DNA of 64,000 nt, taken from positions 186,001 through 250,000 of the forward strand of contig NZ_JAKFGN010000003.1 of assembly GCF_021502575.1 (NCBI RefSeq). The letters run 5' to 3'. Origin of the DNA: Bradyrhizobium sp. G127 (GTDB taxonomy: Bacteria; Pseudomonadota; Alphaproteobacteria; Rhizobiales; Xanthobacteraceae). This document shows, one piece after another, positions 18,850 to 28,255 of the stretch (position 1 is its first letter; every line of letters begins with the position of its first letter). The notes below the pieces were generated by a model. The model did no database searches and was not told the origin of the DNA. It worked only from the letters and a program-made list of their open reading frames with translations. Made by a program: the position numbers and the translations under genes.

Positions 18850-20135
18850 GCGTCAACATTACCAAATTGCCCTCCGGACTGACGGTGGTCACCGACACCA
18901 TGCCGCATCTCGAGACTGCGGCACTCGGCGTCTGGACCGGCGTCGGCGGCCGCGACGAGAAGCCGGACGAGCACGGCATGTCGCACCTTCTGGAACACAT
19001 GGCTTTCAAGGGCACGACGAGCCGCACCGCGCGCGAGATCGCCGAAGAGGTCGAGGCCGTGGGCGGCGACCTCAACGCAGCGACCTCCACCGAGACTACC
19101 GCCTATTACGCGCGCGTGCTGAGGGACGATGTGCCGCTGGCGCTCGACGTGCTCTCCGACATTCTCGCCAACCCATCGTTCGACGCAGATGAACTCGAAC
19201 GCGAGAAGAGCGTGATTGAGCAGGAGATCGGCGCGGCGCAGGATACGCCGGACGATGTGATCTTCGAGCACCTCAGTGAAATGTGTTACCCCGATCAGCC
19301 GATGGGCCGCTCGCTGCTGGGCACGGCGCAGACGCTGGCGGCGTTCGATCGCGACAATCTGCATGGCTATCTGTCGCGGCACTATCGCGGCCCCGATATG
19401 GTGGTCGCCGCCGCCGGTGCCGTCGATCATCAGCAGGTGGTTGCCGAAGCCGAGCGGCGCTTCGCCAGTTTCGATGGCACGCCCGCGCCGAAGCCGACGC
19501 CTGCAATGTTCGGCAAAGGCGGCACCCGCGTCATTCACCGCGATCTCGAACAGGCGCACCTGACGCTGGCGCTCGAAGGCCTGCCGCAGTCCGATCTCGG
19601 GCTGTTCAGCCTTCAGGTCTTTACGAACATCCTCGGCGGCGGCATGTCGTCACGGCTGTTTCAGGAGGTGCGCGAGAAGCGCGGGCTTTGCTATTCAATT
19701 TACACATTCCACGCGGCCTATTCCGACACCGGTTTCTTTGGACTCTATACCGGGACCGATCCCTCAGACGCACCGGAGATGGTGGAGGTCATCGTCGACG
19801 AGATGAACAACGCGGTCGAGACTCTGACCGAAGCGGAAATCGCTCGCTCCAAGGCGCAGATGAAGGCCGGCCTGTTGATGGGGCTGGAAAGCTGCAGCAC
19901 CCGCGCCGAGCAGATGGCACGGCACATTCTGGCTTACGGGCGCCCGCTGACGTCGGAAGAACTGGTGGCGCGGATCGATGCGGTAACTATTGAATCGACG
20001 CGCCATGCAGCGCGCGGTCTGCTCAGCCGCAGCCGTCCGGCGGTGGTCGCGCTCGGCAGCGGCCGTGGCCTCGACACCGCGGTGAGCATCGCCGAAGGAC
20101 TGGCGCGTCCGAAGGCCAAGGCGTTGCTGCACTGA
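18846..20135 (+). CDS. M16 family zinc peptidase (mitochondrial processing peptidase-like)
   Basis: This 429-residue protein has the inverted zinc motif HLLEH (His47, Glu50, His51) near the N-terminus and the two-lobe layout of single-chain bacterial M16B peptidases related to the mitochondrial processing peptidase beta subunit. The glycine-rich [22 protein letters not shown] segment of the C-terminal half is intact. Substrates in bacteria are largely unknown. The ATG overlaps the thrC stop; the thrC-M16 pairing is, as I recall, common in Rhizobiales. Confidence 0.93.
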   Translation: MSVNITKLPSGLTVVTDTMPHLETAALGVWTGVGGRDEKPDEHGMSHLLEHMAFKGTTSRTAREIAEEVEAVGGDLNAATSTETTAYYARVLRDDVPLALDVLSDILANPSFDADELEREKSVIEQEIGAAQDTPDDVIFEHLSEMCYPDQPMGRSLLGTAQTLAAFDRDNLHGYLSRHYRGPDMVVAAAGAVDHQQVVAEAERRFASFDGTPAPKPTPAMFGKGGTRVIHRDLEQAHLTLALEGLPQSDLGLFSLQVFTNILGGGMSSRLFQEVREKRGLCYSIYTFHAAYSDTGFFGLYTGTDPSDAPEMVEVIVDEMNNAVETLTEAEIARSKAQMKAGLLMGLESCSTRAEQMARHILAYGRPLTSEELVARIDAVTIESTRHAARGLLSRSRPAVVALGSGRGLDTAVSIAEGLARPKAKALLH

Positions 20136-20160
20136 CGCCACCGCTTTGGCACGTGATGGC

Positions 20161-20559
20161 GTGAGCAGCGATCCCCCAGGCAACGGTTCTCGTTCCCCGC
20201 GTTTTATGCGGGCCCTCTTCCTCGGTCTCGGGTTTTTCTTTGTCGCGCTTGGCTTCATTGGCGCGTTTCTGCCGGTGTTGCCGACCACGCCGTTCCTGAT
20301 CCTGGCGGCGGCATGTTTCGCGCGTTCCTCTCCCAGGTTTGAAAATTGGCTGCTGGCTCATCGCCGCTTCGGGCCGCTCCTGTCGGCTTGGCGGTCCCGG
20401 GGCGCCATTCCCCGCAAGGCTAAATTGGCCGCACTGGCCGGCATGATTTTGGGTTTCACTTTGTTTCAGATAGCGGGCAGTCCCGGCCTCCCGCTCACGG
20501 CGGCCGTTGCCGCCCTGATGCTGGCGGGCCTCGCTTATGTGTTTTCAAGGCCTTCCTAG
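20161..20559 (+). CDS. YbaN/DUF454 family membrane protein
   Basis: Starting from GTG at 20161 this gives 132 residues; an inner ATG at 20206 and an upstream TTG at 20146 are also open and none has a clear ribosome binding site. Two or three hydrophobic helices (about 20-45, 85-105 and 107-125) surround [20 protein letters not shown], the signature of the DUF454 (YbaN) inner-membrane family of unknown function. The [18 protein letters not shown] segment is also typical. It follows the M16 gene by 25 bases, probably in the same transcript. Confidence 0.82.
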   Translation: MSSDPPGNGSRSPRFMRALFLGLGFFFVALGFIGAFLPVLPTTPFLILAAACFARSSPRFENWLLAHRRFGPLLSAWRSRGAIPRKAKLAALAGMILGFTLFQIAGSPGLPLTAAVAALMLAGLAYVFSRPS

Positions 20560-20663
20560 AATACAGCGGGTCCCCAGCCTGGCTCGGATTGAGCGGCGAA
20601 TTGTGGTAAAGGGAACTGACCGGACGCGTCATCTGCGCCCGGATACGGGAAGGAGGGTCCGGC

Positions 20664-21251
20664 ATGGCCCTGTTTCGCTTACCCTCGACGACGGCACCCG
20701 CACTCGCGCCGCGCGGACACGGCGTGCTGCTGCGCGCGCCGCAAATGGCTGACTATGCTCAGTGGAGTGAGCTGCGCGAGATCAGCCGGGCGTTCCTGAC
20801 GCCGTGGGAGCCGATCTGGCCATCCGACGATCTGACCCGTTCGGGATTTCGCCGCCGCCTGCGCCGCTACGCAGAAGATGTCGCCGAGGACCGGGCCTAT
20901 CCCTTCGTGGTGTTTCGTGAAGACGATGGCGCGCTGATCGGCGGCGTGACCCTCGCCAATGTGCGGCGCGGGATCGTGCAAGCCGGCACGGTCGGTTACT
21001 GGATCGGTCAGCCCCATGCGGGCAAGGGCTACATGACCGCGGCGCTGCGCGTGCTGCTGCCCACGCTGTTCGGTGAACTCAACCTGCACCGTGTCGAGGC
21101 CGCCTGCATCCCGACCAATCAGTCGTCGATCCGCGTGCTGGAGAAATGCGGCTTCGCCCGCGAAGGGCTGGCGCGGCGCTATCTCTGCATCAACGGGGTC
21201 TGGCAGGACCATTATCTCTATGGCCTGCTGGACGAGGATTTTCGCGGTTAA
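20664..21251 (+). CDS. rimJ: RimJ/RimL-type GNAT acetyltransferase
   Basis: This 195-residue cytosolic acetyltransferase is most like the RimJ class, which acetylates the N-terminal Ala of ribosomal protein S5 in E. coli. The acetyl-CoA loop is GQPHAGKGYMTAAL at about residue 117, and the C-terminal NQSSIRVLEKCGFAREG with LYGLL is typical. The ATG has GGAGG 8 bases upstream. The true acceptor cannot be read from sequence; GNATs of this size also acetylate other ribosomal proteins or small molecules. Confidence 0.85.
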   Translation: MALFRLPSTTAPALAPRGHGVLLRAPQMADYAQWSELREISRAFLTPWEPIWPSDDLTRSGFRRRLRRYAEDVAEDRAYPFVVFREDDGALIGGVTLANVRRGIVQAGTVGYWIGQPHAGKGYMTAALRVLLPTLFGELNLHRVEAACIPTNQSSIRVLEKCGFAREGLARRYLCINGVWQDHYLYGLLDEDFRG

Positions 21252-21342
21252 CCAGCGCGTCACCAGGCAATGCAGCGCCTTTGGTTCGCCGTCTTTGCCC
21301 TGCTATAAGGCCGTCACGGATCGGCGGGGATCGACGGGACAT

Positions 21343-22014
21343 ATGATGGCGGGTGACAGGCGTTTGAAGCGCGCAGCGGTGGCTGCGCTGGCGGTCGCGG
21401 CAAGCACTGCGCTGTCGGGTTGCGGCGGCGGCAGCATGTTCGGCTCGTCGGGCGGGAGTTCGTCGGGATCCTCGTTCGGCAGCAGGTTCAGCCAGTTATT
21501 CGGCTCGAAATCCCAGGAAGCCAGCACGGCATCCAGCCCGTCGACGCAGGCGACCGAGAACAGCGATCTGACCTGTCCCAGTGTGGCGATCCGGTTCGGC
21601 GCATCTACTCTCTCGGTCGGGCTGCCGGGCAAACCGGCCTCCGGCAGCGATCTGCGCTATCAGGGGACGATTACGCGCACGGCGCGCGACTGCAATCTGC
21701 AGGGCGGACAGATCACGGCGCGGATTGGAATCGTTGGCCGGATCATTGCCGGGCCTGCGGGCGCGCCGCCCACCGTCGACGTTCCCATGCGCGTTGCCGT
21801 CGTGGAGGATGGAGCGCCGGAGAAGGTCATCACCACCAAGGCGATCCGGACCACCGTGACGATGGAAGGCGAGAACACCGAGTTCAGCCTTGTCGCCGAA
21901 GACATTACCTATCCGACGCCCACCGAGACTGCGAACGACAAATACGTGTTCTATATCGGTTTCGATCCGGCTGCACTGAAACCCGAGCCGGCGCGCGGCA
22001 GGAAGAAGAAATAA
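21343..22014 (+). CDS. Predicted lipoprotein, function unknown
   Basis: The ATG at 21343 (or the next codon, also ATG) gives 223 residues. A signal sequence ends in the lipobox LSGC with Cys27, followed by a Gly/Ser-rich linker (about 28-50). The remaining 150 residues look beta-rich and include LTCPSVAIRFGASTL and repeated short strands; no catalytic motif stands out. Conserved lipoproteins of this form are common in Nitrobacteraceae. It ends at a strong bidirectional terminator shared with the atp operon. Confidence 0.8.
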   Translation: MMAGDRRLKRAAVAALAVAASTALSGCGGGSMFGSSGGSSSGSSFGSRFSQLFGSKSQEASTASSPSTQATENSDLTCPSVAIRFGASTLSVGLPGKPASGSDLRYQGTITRTARDCNLQGGQITARIGIVGRIIAGPAGAPPTVDVPMRVAVVEDGAPEKVITTKAIRTTVTMEGENTEFSLVAEDITYPTPTETANDKYVFYIGFDPAALKPEPARGRKKK

Positions 22015-22038
22015 GCCCGAACATTCTCCGGCCCAAAC

Positions 22039-22073
22039 AAAAAGCCGGCCGCAACGAATGCGGCCGGCTTTTT
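22039..22073. terminator. Bidirectional terminator between lipoprotein gene and atpF
   Basis: AAAAAGCCGGCCGCA and TGCGGCCGGCTTTTT form a perfect 15-bp inverted repeat with a 5-base loop. It has an A run on one side and a T run on the other, so it can stop transcripts from both directions, matching the convergent genes. Confidence 0.93.
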
Positions 22074-22089
22074 GTTGAAGGGCGAGGTG

Positions 22090-22572
22090 TCAGTTCAGCT
22101 TGCCGCGAACGTCCTGGATGCCCTTGGCGATCAGGTCGTCGGCGACCGAACCCTTGACCGACTGCGCCATGATCGAGGACGCAGCAGTTACGGCGGCTTC
22201 GGCCGCGGCGGCGCGGACGTCGGCGATCGCCTGGTTTTCGGCCTGGGCGATCTTGCTCTCCGCGGTCTTGGTGCGGCGCGCGACGAAATCTTCCATCTTC
22301 GCCTTGGCTTCGGCTGCGATACGTTCTGCCTCGGCCTTGGCGCTGGTGACGATGTCCTGTGCTTCGCGTTCGGCGCTGGCGCGGCGCGCACGATATTCCT
22401 CGACCAGCTTCGCCGCCTCGTCCTTGAGGCGGCGGGCGTCGTCGAGTTCCTTCTGAATGCGGTCGCGGCGATGGTCGAGCGCCGTCAGGATGGTGCGGTG
22501 AACGCCGAAATAGCCGAACACGCCCATCAGGATCAGGAAGGCGATGGCGACCCAGAATTCTGCTTCGAACAT
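22090..22572 (-). CDS. atpF: F-type ATP synthase subunit b
   Basis: This 160-residue subunit forms part of the peripheral stalk that holds F1 to F0. One N-terminal membrane helix (about residues 6-26) is followed by a long charged Ala/Glu/Lys-rich coiled coil to the C-terminus. It lies 5 bases after the b' gene. It is last of the atpI-B-E-F'-F run; F1 genes are not in this window, as in other alphaproteobacteria where F0 and F1 genes are separate operons. Confidence 0.95.
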   Translation of the reverse strand: MFEAEFWVAIAFLILMGVFGYFGVHRTILTALDHRRDRIQKELDDARRLKDEAAKLVEEYRARRASAEREAQDIVTSAKAEAERIAAEAKAKMEDFVARRTKTAESKIAQAENQAIADVRAAAAEAAVTAASSIMAQSVKGSVADDLIAKGIQDVRGKLN

Positions 22573-22577
22573 CGTCG

Positions 22578-23135
22578 TTATCCCTTCAAGGACGCTTCGA
22601 CCGCGCTATCGACGGTCTTGCTGTCGGGTGCGACGCCGGTGAGGCGCTGAACGATGGCCGCAGCCGCGTCCGATGCGATCGAGTGGACGTTACCCATCGC
22701 CGTGGTGCGGGTTGCGGCGATGGTCTTTTCCGCATCGGCGAGTTTGGCGGCCAGAATGGCTTCCAGTGCCTTGCGGTCGCTTTCGGCCTGCGCATTCAGC
22801 TTGTCACGGGTCTCGGAGCCGATGGCCTGAGCCCGTGCGCGTGCATTGGCGAGCTCGGTTTCATAAGCCTTCAGGGCCTCATCCGACTCGTCCTTCAGCT
22901 TCTGCGCCTGGGCGAGATCGTTCTCGATCACGCCTTCGCGGTTAGCGATGATGCCGCCGACGCGCGGAAGCGCGAACTTCGACACGATGAAGTAAAGCAG
23001 CGCAAAGGCGATCGCGAACGACACCAGCTGCGAGGCAAACGTCTCCTTTTGGAAAGGAGGGAAACCCGCCTTGCCATGACCGTCTGCCTCGGTGTGGGCG
23101 GTCGCGCCCTTTGCAGTGCCCTGACCCGTCGCCAT
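22578..23135 (-). CDS. atpF': F-type ATP synthase subunit b'
   Basis: This 185-residue second stalk subunit is typical of phototrophs and alphaproteobacteria, which use a b/b' heterodimer. An N-terminal tail with Gly, His and Thr precedes a membrane helix at about residues 38-58 ([18 protein letters not shown]), then a long coiled coil. It sits 65 bases after atpE and just before atpF. Some databases call this gene atpG or atpF2. Confidence 0.94.
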   Translation of the reverse strand: MATGQGTAKGATAHTEADGHGKAGFPPFQKETFASQLVSFAIAFALLYFIVSKFALPRVGGIIANREGVIENDLAQAQKLKDESDEALKAYETELANARARAQAIGSETRDKLNAQAESDRKALEAILAAKLADAEKTIAATRTTAMGNVHSIASDAAAAIVQRLTGVAPDSKTVDSAVEASLKG

Positions 23136-23200
23136 GAGCGTCTCCTGTAAGTGTTAGCCGCGGCGCATCAACAGGGCCGCGGCGAACACGTCATCTGAAA

Positions 23201-23428
23201 TCAGACGGCGAACAGCAGCAGCAGCGCGATCAGCAGCGAGAAGATGCCGAGCGCTTCTGTCACGGCGAAGCCGAAGATCAGGTTGGCGAACTGGCCCTGC
23301 GAAGCGGAGGGGTTGCGCAGCGCACCGTTGAGGAACTGGCTGAAGATCATGCCGACGCCAATACCTGCGCCGCCCATGCCGAGACATGCAATGCCGGCGC
23401 CGATGTACTTTGCTGCAACTGGATCCAT
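23201..23428 (-). CDS. atpE: F-type ATP synthase subunit c
   Basis: This 75-residue proteolipid builds the rotating proton ring. Two hydrophobic helices (about 10-32 and 50-73) are joined by the polar loop with ALRNPSA, and the proton-carrying carboxylate is Glu58 in [10 protein letters not shown]. The ATG at 23428 has AAGGAG 8 bases upstream; longer in-frame starts add no hydrophobic sequence and are rejected. No Na+-type ligand set is seen, so proton coupling is expected. Confidence 0.96.
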   Translation of the reverse strand: MDPVAAKYIGAGIACLGMGGAGIGVGMIFSQFLNGALRNPSASQGQFANLIFGFAVTEALGIFSLLIALLLLFAV

Positions 23429-23492
23429 AGTAAAACTCCTTCTAGGGGTGTTGGTGTCAGTGGATGAGTGAAACCCGGTCAATGTCTTGATG

Positions 23493-24242
23493 TCAGTGGC
23501 CCGGATGAAGTGCGTCGTTGAGGTAGATGCAGGTCAGGATGGTGAAGACGTAGGCCTGCAAGAAAGCCACGAGAAGCTCGAGGCCGGTGAGCGCGGTCGT
23601 CATCGCCAGCGGCAACACCGAACCGAAGATGCCGAGAGCACCGAGTGCGCTCAGCGATGTGACGAAGCCCGCAAACACCTTGAGGGTGATGTGACCCGCC
23701 AGCATGTTTGCGAACAGACGCACGGAATGGGACACCGGCCGCGACAGGAACGAGATCACCTCGATCACCATGATCAGAGGCAGGATGTACATCGGGATGC
23801 CCGACGGGACGAACAGCTTGAAGAATTTGAAGCCGTTCTTGTACAGGCCGTAGAGCAGCACGGTGAGAAACACCATCAGCGCCAGCGCCAGCGTCACGAT
23901 GAGGTGGCTGGTCACGGTGAAGGTGTAGGGAATGATGCCGATCAGATTCGCGGTCAGGATGAACATGAACAGCGAGAACACGAAGGGGAAGAACTTCATG
24001 CCCTCTGCGCCGACGCTTTCTTTCAGGGTATTGCCCACGAATTCGTAGGATAGCTCGGCGAGAGACTGGAAGCGGTTCGGAACGAGGCGGCGGCCTGCGC
24101 TGCCCCCCAACATCAACAGCGAAATGATGGCGACTGCGCCAAGCATGTAGGCCGATGAATTAGTGAACGCGATCTCCTGGTTGCCGATATGGCCAAGGGT
24201 GAAGATCTTGTGGATCTCGAATTGATGGATCGGATCGGCCAT
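23493..24242 (-). CDS. atpB: F-type ATP synthase subunit a
   Basis: This 249-residue stator subunit provides the proton half-channels facing the c ring. Five or six membrane helices are visible, and the essential Arg is in [16 protein letters not shown]; the C-terminal helices contain [15 protein letters not shown], which lines the channel. Translation is taken from ATG at 24242 (MADPIHQFE, a common beginning in relatives). A 131-base gap with an imperfect GC-rich inverted repeat separates it from atpI. Confidence 0.95.
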   Translation of the reverse strand: MADPIHQFEIHKIFTLGHIGNQEIAFTNSSAYMLGAVAIISLLMLGGSAGRRLVPNRFQSLAELSYEFVGNTLKESVGAEGMKFFPFVFSLFMFILTANLIGIIPYTFTVTSHLIVTLALALMVFLTVLLYGLYKNGFKFFKLFVPSGIPMYILPLIMVIEVISFLSRPVSHSVRLFANMLAGHITLKVFAGFVTSLSALGALGIFGSVLPLAMTTALTGLELLVAFLQAYVFTILTCIYLNDALHPGH

Positions 24243-24373
24243 CCGCGTTCGTCTTTCATCGTTTGCCGGCAAGCCGGCTTTGCATCGTTACCGGCAAGGC
24301 CGGCCATTCGTATCCGCCAGCGGGAACTGGCTGAAATTCCAAGAGCGATTCCCGGATCGGACGCCGGATCCTG

Positions 24374-24757
24374 TCAGGAGCGGTCGGACGCGTCGCGATT
24401 GGCAACGCCGGCTGCCCGCATCACGTTGATTACGCCGGCGGTGAAGCCGAGCAGAAAAAACACGATCAGACCCCAAGGGGATGTCGACAACAGACGGTCG
24501 ATGCCCCAGCCGATGACCGCTCCGACAAGGACGCCTGCAATCAATTCGGAGGAGAGGCGAAACCCCCGTGCCATCGCGGATGCGTTGGAGGAGGCAGCCC
24601 CGCTTCCTGACTGATCGGTCTGGTTCTTGCGATCTTTCCGGACTTCGGAAAGCCGATGATTCAGACGGTCGAGCCTTGCGGAGAGCGCAGCTTCGTCGGC
24701 TGGCGGTTCGTCTCGTTCCCCTTCGCTGCGACCATTTTCACGTGTGCCGTTCGCCAT
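24374..24757 (-). CDS. atpI: AtpI-like F0 assembly protein
   Basis: The ATG at 24757 gives 127 residues: a charged, probably coiled-coil N-terminal half (ALSARLDRLNHRLSEVRKD) and two membrane helices near residues 70-90 and 98-118. The family mark is ELIAGVLVGAVIGWGIDR. AtpI assists c-ring assembly or Mg2+ supply and precedes atpB in most bacteria. A GTG at 24811 would extend the protein by 18 residues; it lies just downstream of the proposed promoter, so either start is possible. Confidence 0.87.
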   Translation of the reverse strand: MANGTRENGRSEGERDEPPADEAALSARLDRLNHRLSEVRKDRKNQTDQSGSGAASSNASAMARGFRLSSELIAGVLVGAVIGWGIDRLLSTSPWGLIVFFLLGFTAGVINVMRAAGVANRDASDRS

Positions 24758-24828
24758 TGCTGTCGACACCCATGCCCCGTCGCGCGATTTCAGAGAAAAA
24801 CGCCCCGCCACCCACGGAAACCGCGCGG

Positions 24829-24857
24829 ACCATACTGACGGCCTGTGGTCAAGTCAA
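24829..24857 (-). promoter_or_regulatory. Candidate promoter of the atpIBEF'F operon
   Basis: Read on the reverse strand, TTGACT (24857-24852), exactly 17 bases and TATGGT (24834-24829) make a good sigma70-like promoter. Transcription would start near 24822, 65 bases before the atpI ATG. The upstream flank is AT-rich for this genome, which could act as an UP element. Confidence 0.6.
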
Positions 24858-25036
24858 GATTGCCTGATTGCTATGTATCATATTGAAATATTGCATGAAA
24901 TTCCGGAAAAATTTCATCCGCTGCGCGCACTCGCCGCACTGCGATAAATGCGATGTGCACTGCTATGCTCGCAGACGCCATTTGGGTCCGCTATGCTGGT
25001 TTCTCAATTCACCGAATCTTTGCAGCCGGAGGGCCG

Positions 25037-25660
25037 ATGGCGCGCCAGATTGACTACTATTTCTCGCTTCAGTCGCCATGGGCCTATATCGGACACGCAC
25101 TGTTTCATGACGTTGCCACCGCGCAGGAGTTGAAGGTCAACTACAAGCCGGTGGTTCTGGTCGATCTGTTTTCCGAAACCGGCGGATTGCCGCTGGCCAA
25201 GCGCCATCCGGCGCGGCAGCGCTATCGGCTGATGGAATTGCAGCGCTGGCGCGATAAGCGCGGCCTGAATTTTCATATCAGGCCGCAATATTGGCCGCTT
25301 AACGCGCGGTTGGCCGACGGCGTGGTGATTGCCGCCATCCTGGCGGGGCTGGACCCCGAGCCGTTCGTGCGCCGCGCCTTCATCGGAATATGGGAACAGC
25401 AACTCGATCTGGCGGATGCGGCGACCATTACACGCGTGGCGGATGAAGCAGGTCTGCCCGGTGCAAAACTGGTGGCGCGCTCGCCATCCGATGAGATCGA
25501 GAAGCTCTACGATCAGAATCGTCAGGATGCGATCGCGGCCGACGTGTTCGGCTCGCCCGCCTGGGTGCTCGACGGCGAGGTTTTCTGGGGACAGGACAGG
25601 ATCGAATTGCTGGCCGACGCGTTGAAATCCGGACGCAAAGCCTACACATCTGACGTGTAG
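25037..25660 (+). CDS. 2-hydroxychromene-2-carboxylate isomerase family (DsbA-fold) protein
   Basis: This 207-residue protein of the kappa-GST/DsbA-like fold begins IDYYFSLQSPWAYIG, where a Ser replaces the thioredoxin Cys as in HCCA isomerases. The C-terminal FGSPAWVLDGEVFWGQDRI contains the cis-Pro loop typical of the family. These glutathione-dependent enzymes isomerise products of naphthalene breakdown, but most chromosomal copies have no known substrate and no naphthalene genes are nearby. The ATG at 25037 follows GGAGGG; earlier in-frame starts are rejected. Confidence 0.85.
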   Translation: MARQIDYYFSLQSPWAYIGHALFHDVATAQELKVNYKPVVLVDLFSETGGLPLAKRHPARQRYRLMELQRWRDKRGLNFHIRPQYWPLNARLADGVVIAAILAGLDPEPFVRRAFIGIWEQQLDLADAATITRVADEAGLPGAKLVARSPSDEIEKLYDQNRQDAIAADVFGSPAWVLDGEVFWGQDRIELLADALKSGRKAYTSDV

Positions 25661-25708
25661 GCCAACGCGCAGCTTTATCGCAATGCGGCTTATCGCGATG
25701 AGGGAGCA

Positions 25709-26221
25709 ATGCATCCCAGGACGATGATTGTTCAAGGCGTCGCCGCAACCGCGTTGACGGCGCTGATGTTCAGCGCTGAAGCGCGCGCGCAGGCGGCGCC
25801 CGACACCGACAACGGCCGCTTCACGCTGTCGCCGGTCGCCGACGGATTCCTGCGGCTCGATACCCGCACCGGCACGGTATCCACCTGCGCCAACAAAAAT
25901 GGCTGGACCTGCCGTGTTGTGCCCGACGAGCGCACGGCGCTCGATGCCGAGATCGGCCGACTTCAGATCGACAACAAACGGCTGACGGACGAACTTGCTC
26001 GGCGCGACACCGTGAGCGGCAAGACCGAGGCGCCGCTCGCGAAGGAAGATTCGAAGAAAAGCGCGCAGGCAACGCCCGAAGGCAAAGCGTCACCGGACAA
26101 GAAGGTCGAGCTGCAGTTGCCGCCGGAGCACGAGAAGCTGCTCGCTCTGATGGATCGCGTATGGGACCGGCTGATCGAGATGGCCCTGCGCCTTCAGAAA
26201 CGGTTGTCTGAAGGAATTTGA
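25709..26221 (+). CDS. Exported coiled-coil protein of unknown function
   Basis: This 170-residue protein has an N-terminal signal peptide (about 1-28, ending ARAQA). A small domain with two Cys (STCANKNGWTCRVVPDE) follows, resembling the short segment that many Rhizobiales exported proteins carry, then a coiled coil (DAEIGRLQIDNKRLTDELAR). A Lys/Glu/Pro-rich linker and an amphipathic helix (LLALMDRVWDRLIEMALRLQ) at the C-terminus complete it. I do not recognise a named family. It begins 48 bases after the isomerase and ends at a terminator-like hairpin. Confidence 0.7.
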   Translation: MHPRTMIVQGVAATALTALMFSAEARAQAAPDTDNGRFTLSPVADGFLRLDTRTGTVSTCANKNGWTCRVVPDERTALDAEIGRLQIDNKRLTDELARRDTVSGKTEAPLAKEDSKKSAQATPEGKASPDKKVELQLPPEHEKLLALMDRVWDRLIEMALRLQKRLSEGI

Positions 26222-26235
26222 CAAGCCCAAAAAAG

Positions 26236-26262
26236 ACGGCCGCGGATTGCCCCGCGGCCGTT
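26236..26262. terminator. Stem-loop between convergent genes
   Basis: ACGGCCGCGG and CCGCGGCCGT are perfect 10-bp arms with a 6-base loop. An A run precedes it, giving a U tract for the reverse-strand MHS transporter transcript; the forward side has few T. Confidence 0.7.
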
Positions 26263-26314
26263 CTGATTTGGAAGGAAAGGATCAGGCGGCGCGAGCCGTC
26301 TGATCCTCAAACCA

Positions 26315-27976
26315 TTACTTGGTGATGTCGACGTCCTTGGTTTCCGGCAGGAAGAAGAAGCCAACCACCACCGTGATCAGTGCGAAGATCACCGGGTACC
26401 AGAGACCTGCATAGATATCGCCGGTCGATGCCACGATCGCGAACGATGTCGCGGGCAACAAACCGCCGAACCAGCCGTTGCCGATGTGGTAGGGCAGCGA
26501 CATCGAGGTGTAGCGGATGCGGGTCGGGAACAGTTCGACCAGCATTGCCGCGATCGGGCCGTACACCATGGTGACGAAGAGCACGAGGATGAACAGAAGC
26601 CCGATCAGTGCAGCGACCTGCGGCCGGAAGATATCGAACGGATTCGACATCTTCACAATGCCAGCCGCGCCGGCCTTGGGATAGCCAGCGTCCGCGACAG
26701 CAGCAGCGACTGCCGGGTTCGAGGTCTTGGCGTCGGTGTAAGGCACTTCCTTGCCGTTTACCGTCACCTTCACGCCCGAGCCAGCCGCACCCGCTGTGGT
26801 CGAGTATTTGACCGATGACTGGGCGAGGAAGGCGCGTGCGGTATCGCACGGCGCGCTGAAAACGCGGGTGCCGACCGGATTGAACAGATCGCCGCAGCCT
26901 TTCGGATCGGCCACAACTTCAACCTTGATCGTCTCGATGGCCTTTTCCAGCGCCGGGTTGGCGTTGCTCGAGATCATGCGGAAGATCGGGAAGAAGGTGA
27001 GAGCCGCGATCAGGCAGCCTGCCAGAATGATCGGCTTGCGGCCGATCTTGTCCGACAGTGCACCGAACACGATGAAGAAGCCGGTGCCGAGCAGCAACGA
27101 CCAGGCGATCAGCAGGTTGGCGGTGTAACCGTCGACCTTGAGGATCGATTGCAGGAAGAACAGCGCGTAGAACTGGCCCGTGTACCAGACCACGCCCTGA
27201 CCCATCACGCCGCCGAGCAGCGCGATGATCACGATCTTGGCGTTGCTCCAGTTGGCGAAGGCTTCGGTCAGCGGCGCCTTCGACGCCTTGCCCTCGTCCT
27301 TCATCTTCTGGAACACCGGCGATTCGTTCAGCTTGAGGCGGATGATGACGGACACACCGAGCAGCACCACCGAAAGCAGGAACGGAATGCGCCAGCCCCA
27401 TGCGGCGAATTCAGGCTCGCCGAGGATCGTGCGGGTGAACAGGATCACGAGCAGCGAGAGGAACAGGCCGAGCGTTGCCGTGGTCTGGATGAACGAGGTG
27501 TAGTAGCCGCGCTTGCCGGGAGGCGAGTGCTCGGCGACGTAAGTCGCGGCGCCGCCGTATTCGCCACCGAGTGCGAGGCCCTGCAGCAGGCGAAGGCCGA
27601 TCAGGATGATCGGGGCCGCGATGCCGATGGTAGCCGCGTTCGGGAGCAGGCCGACGATGAAGGTCGACAGACCCATGATAAGGATCGTGACGAGGAAGGT
27701 GTACTTGCGGCCGACGATGTCGCCGATACGACCGAACACAATGGCGCCGAACGGACGAACCAGGAAGCCGGCGGCGAATGCCAGCAGCGCGAAGATGTCA
27801 CGGGTGGCCGGCGGATAGGCGCTGAAGAACTGCGCGCCGATGATCGCGGCCAGTGAGCCGTAAAGATAGAAGTCGTACCATTCGAAAACGGTGCCGAGCG
27901 ATGAGGCGAAGATGACGAAACGTTCGTCCTTCGTCATGCCCCCCGTGCGCGGCGAGGTCGTAGTCATGGTGGCCAT
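26315..27976 (-). CDS. MHS-family MFS metabolite:proton symporter with long periplasmic loop
   Basis: This 553-residue, 12-helix transporter is of the metabolite:H+ symporter family (relatives carry citrate, alpha-ketoglutarate, proline or shikimate). Family marks are FEWYDFYLYGSLA in helix 1, RPFGAIVFGRIGD after helix 2 and RLLQGLALGGEYGGA in helix 4. About 105 extra residues (roughly 335-440, two Cys, Lys/Ala/Val-rich) sit between helices in the second half where most relatives have a short loop. The ATG at 27976 follows GGGGAG; longer in-frame starts are rejected. It is divergent from the CrbR-like regulator, making an organic acid such as acetate or propionate a reasonable but unproven substrate. 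Confidence 0.88.
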   Translation of the reverse strand: MATMTTTSPRTGGMTKDERFVIFASSLGTVFEWYDFYLYGSLAAIIGAQFFSAYPPATRDIFALLAFAAGFLVRPFGAIVFGRIGDIVGRKYTFLVTILIMGLSTFIVGLLPNAATIGIAAPIILIGLRLLQGLALGGEYGGAATYVAEHSPPGKRGYYTSFIQTTATLGLFLSLLVILFTRTILGEPEFAAWGWRIPFLLSVVLLGVSVIIRLKLNESPVFQKMKDEGKASKAPLTEAFANWSNAKIVIIALLGGVMGQGVVWYTGQFYALFFLQSILKVDGYTANLLIAWSLLLGTGFFIVFGALSDKIGRKPIILAGCLIAALTFFPIFRMISSNANPALEKAIETIKVEVVADPKGCGDLFNPVGTRVFSAPCDTARAFLAQSSVKYSTTAGAAGSGVKVTVNGKEVPYTDAKTSNPAVAAAVADAGYPKAGAAGIVKMSNPFDIFRPQVAALIGLLFILVLFVTMVYGPIAAMLVELFPTRIRYTSMSLPYHIGNGWFGGLLPATSFAIVASTGDIYAGLWYPVIFALITVVVGFFFLPETKDVDITK

Positions 27977-28186
27977 TTCAATGCTCCCCAAACGTGTTGC
28001 TGAAAAATTCGCTCCTGCGCGCCGTTCTTTCGCCGGTTCCAAAGCACGAGAGTTCGCAAATACGGTAACATCGGCGTGAAACATCGCCCTATAAGACTTT
28101 CGGCCAGCGCACAGGATCTGCTGCATGTACCTTGCAGTGCACAATCCCCGTCCGTTAAGGTCATTTCCGTCTTGGGGTTGCAAGAC

Positions 28187-28201
28187 TTACCGCTACGGTA
28201 A
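28187..28201. promoter_or_regulatory. TTACCG-N3-CGGTAA dyad upstream of the response regulator
   Basis: A perfect 6+3+6 inverted repeat lies 54 bases before the response-regulator start, in the gap shared with the MHS transporter. A further CGGTAA half-site lies at about 28064-28069, close to the transporter. LuxR-type regulators bind dyads of this size, so self-regulation or transporter control is possible. Confidence 0.4.
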
Positions 28202-28255
28202 ACACTCAAACTCCACGCGGCCTTTGGGCACAATCAGCTCTTGCCAGCAGGATAG

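Noticed and set aside
24243-24373. Small RNA in the atpI-atpB gap
   Set aside because: An imperfect GC-rich hairpin is present, but no promoter or terminator marks a separate transcript.
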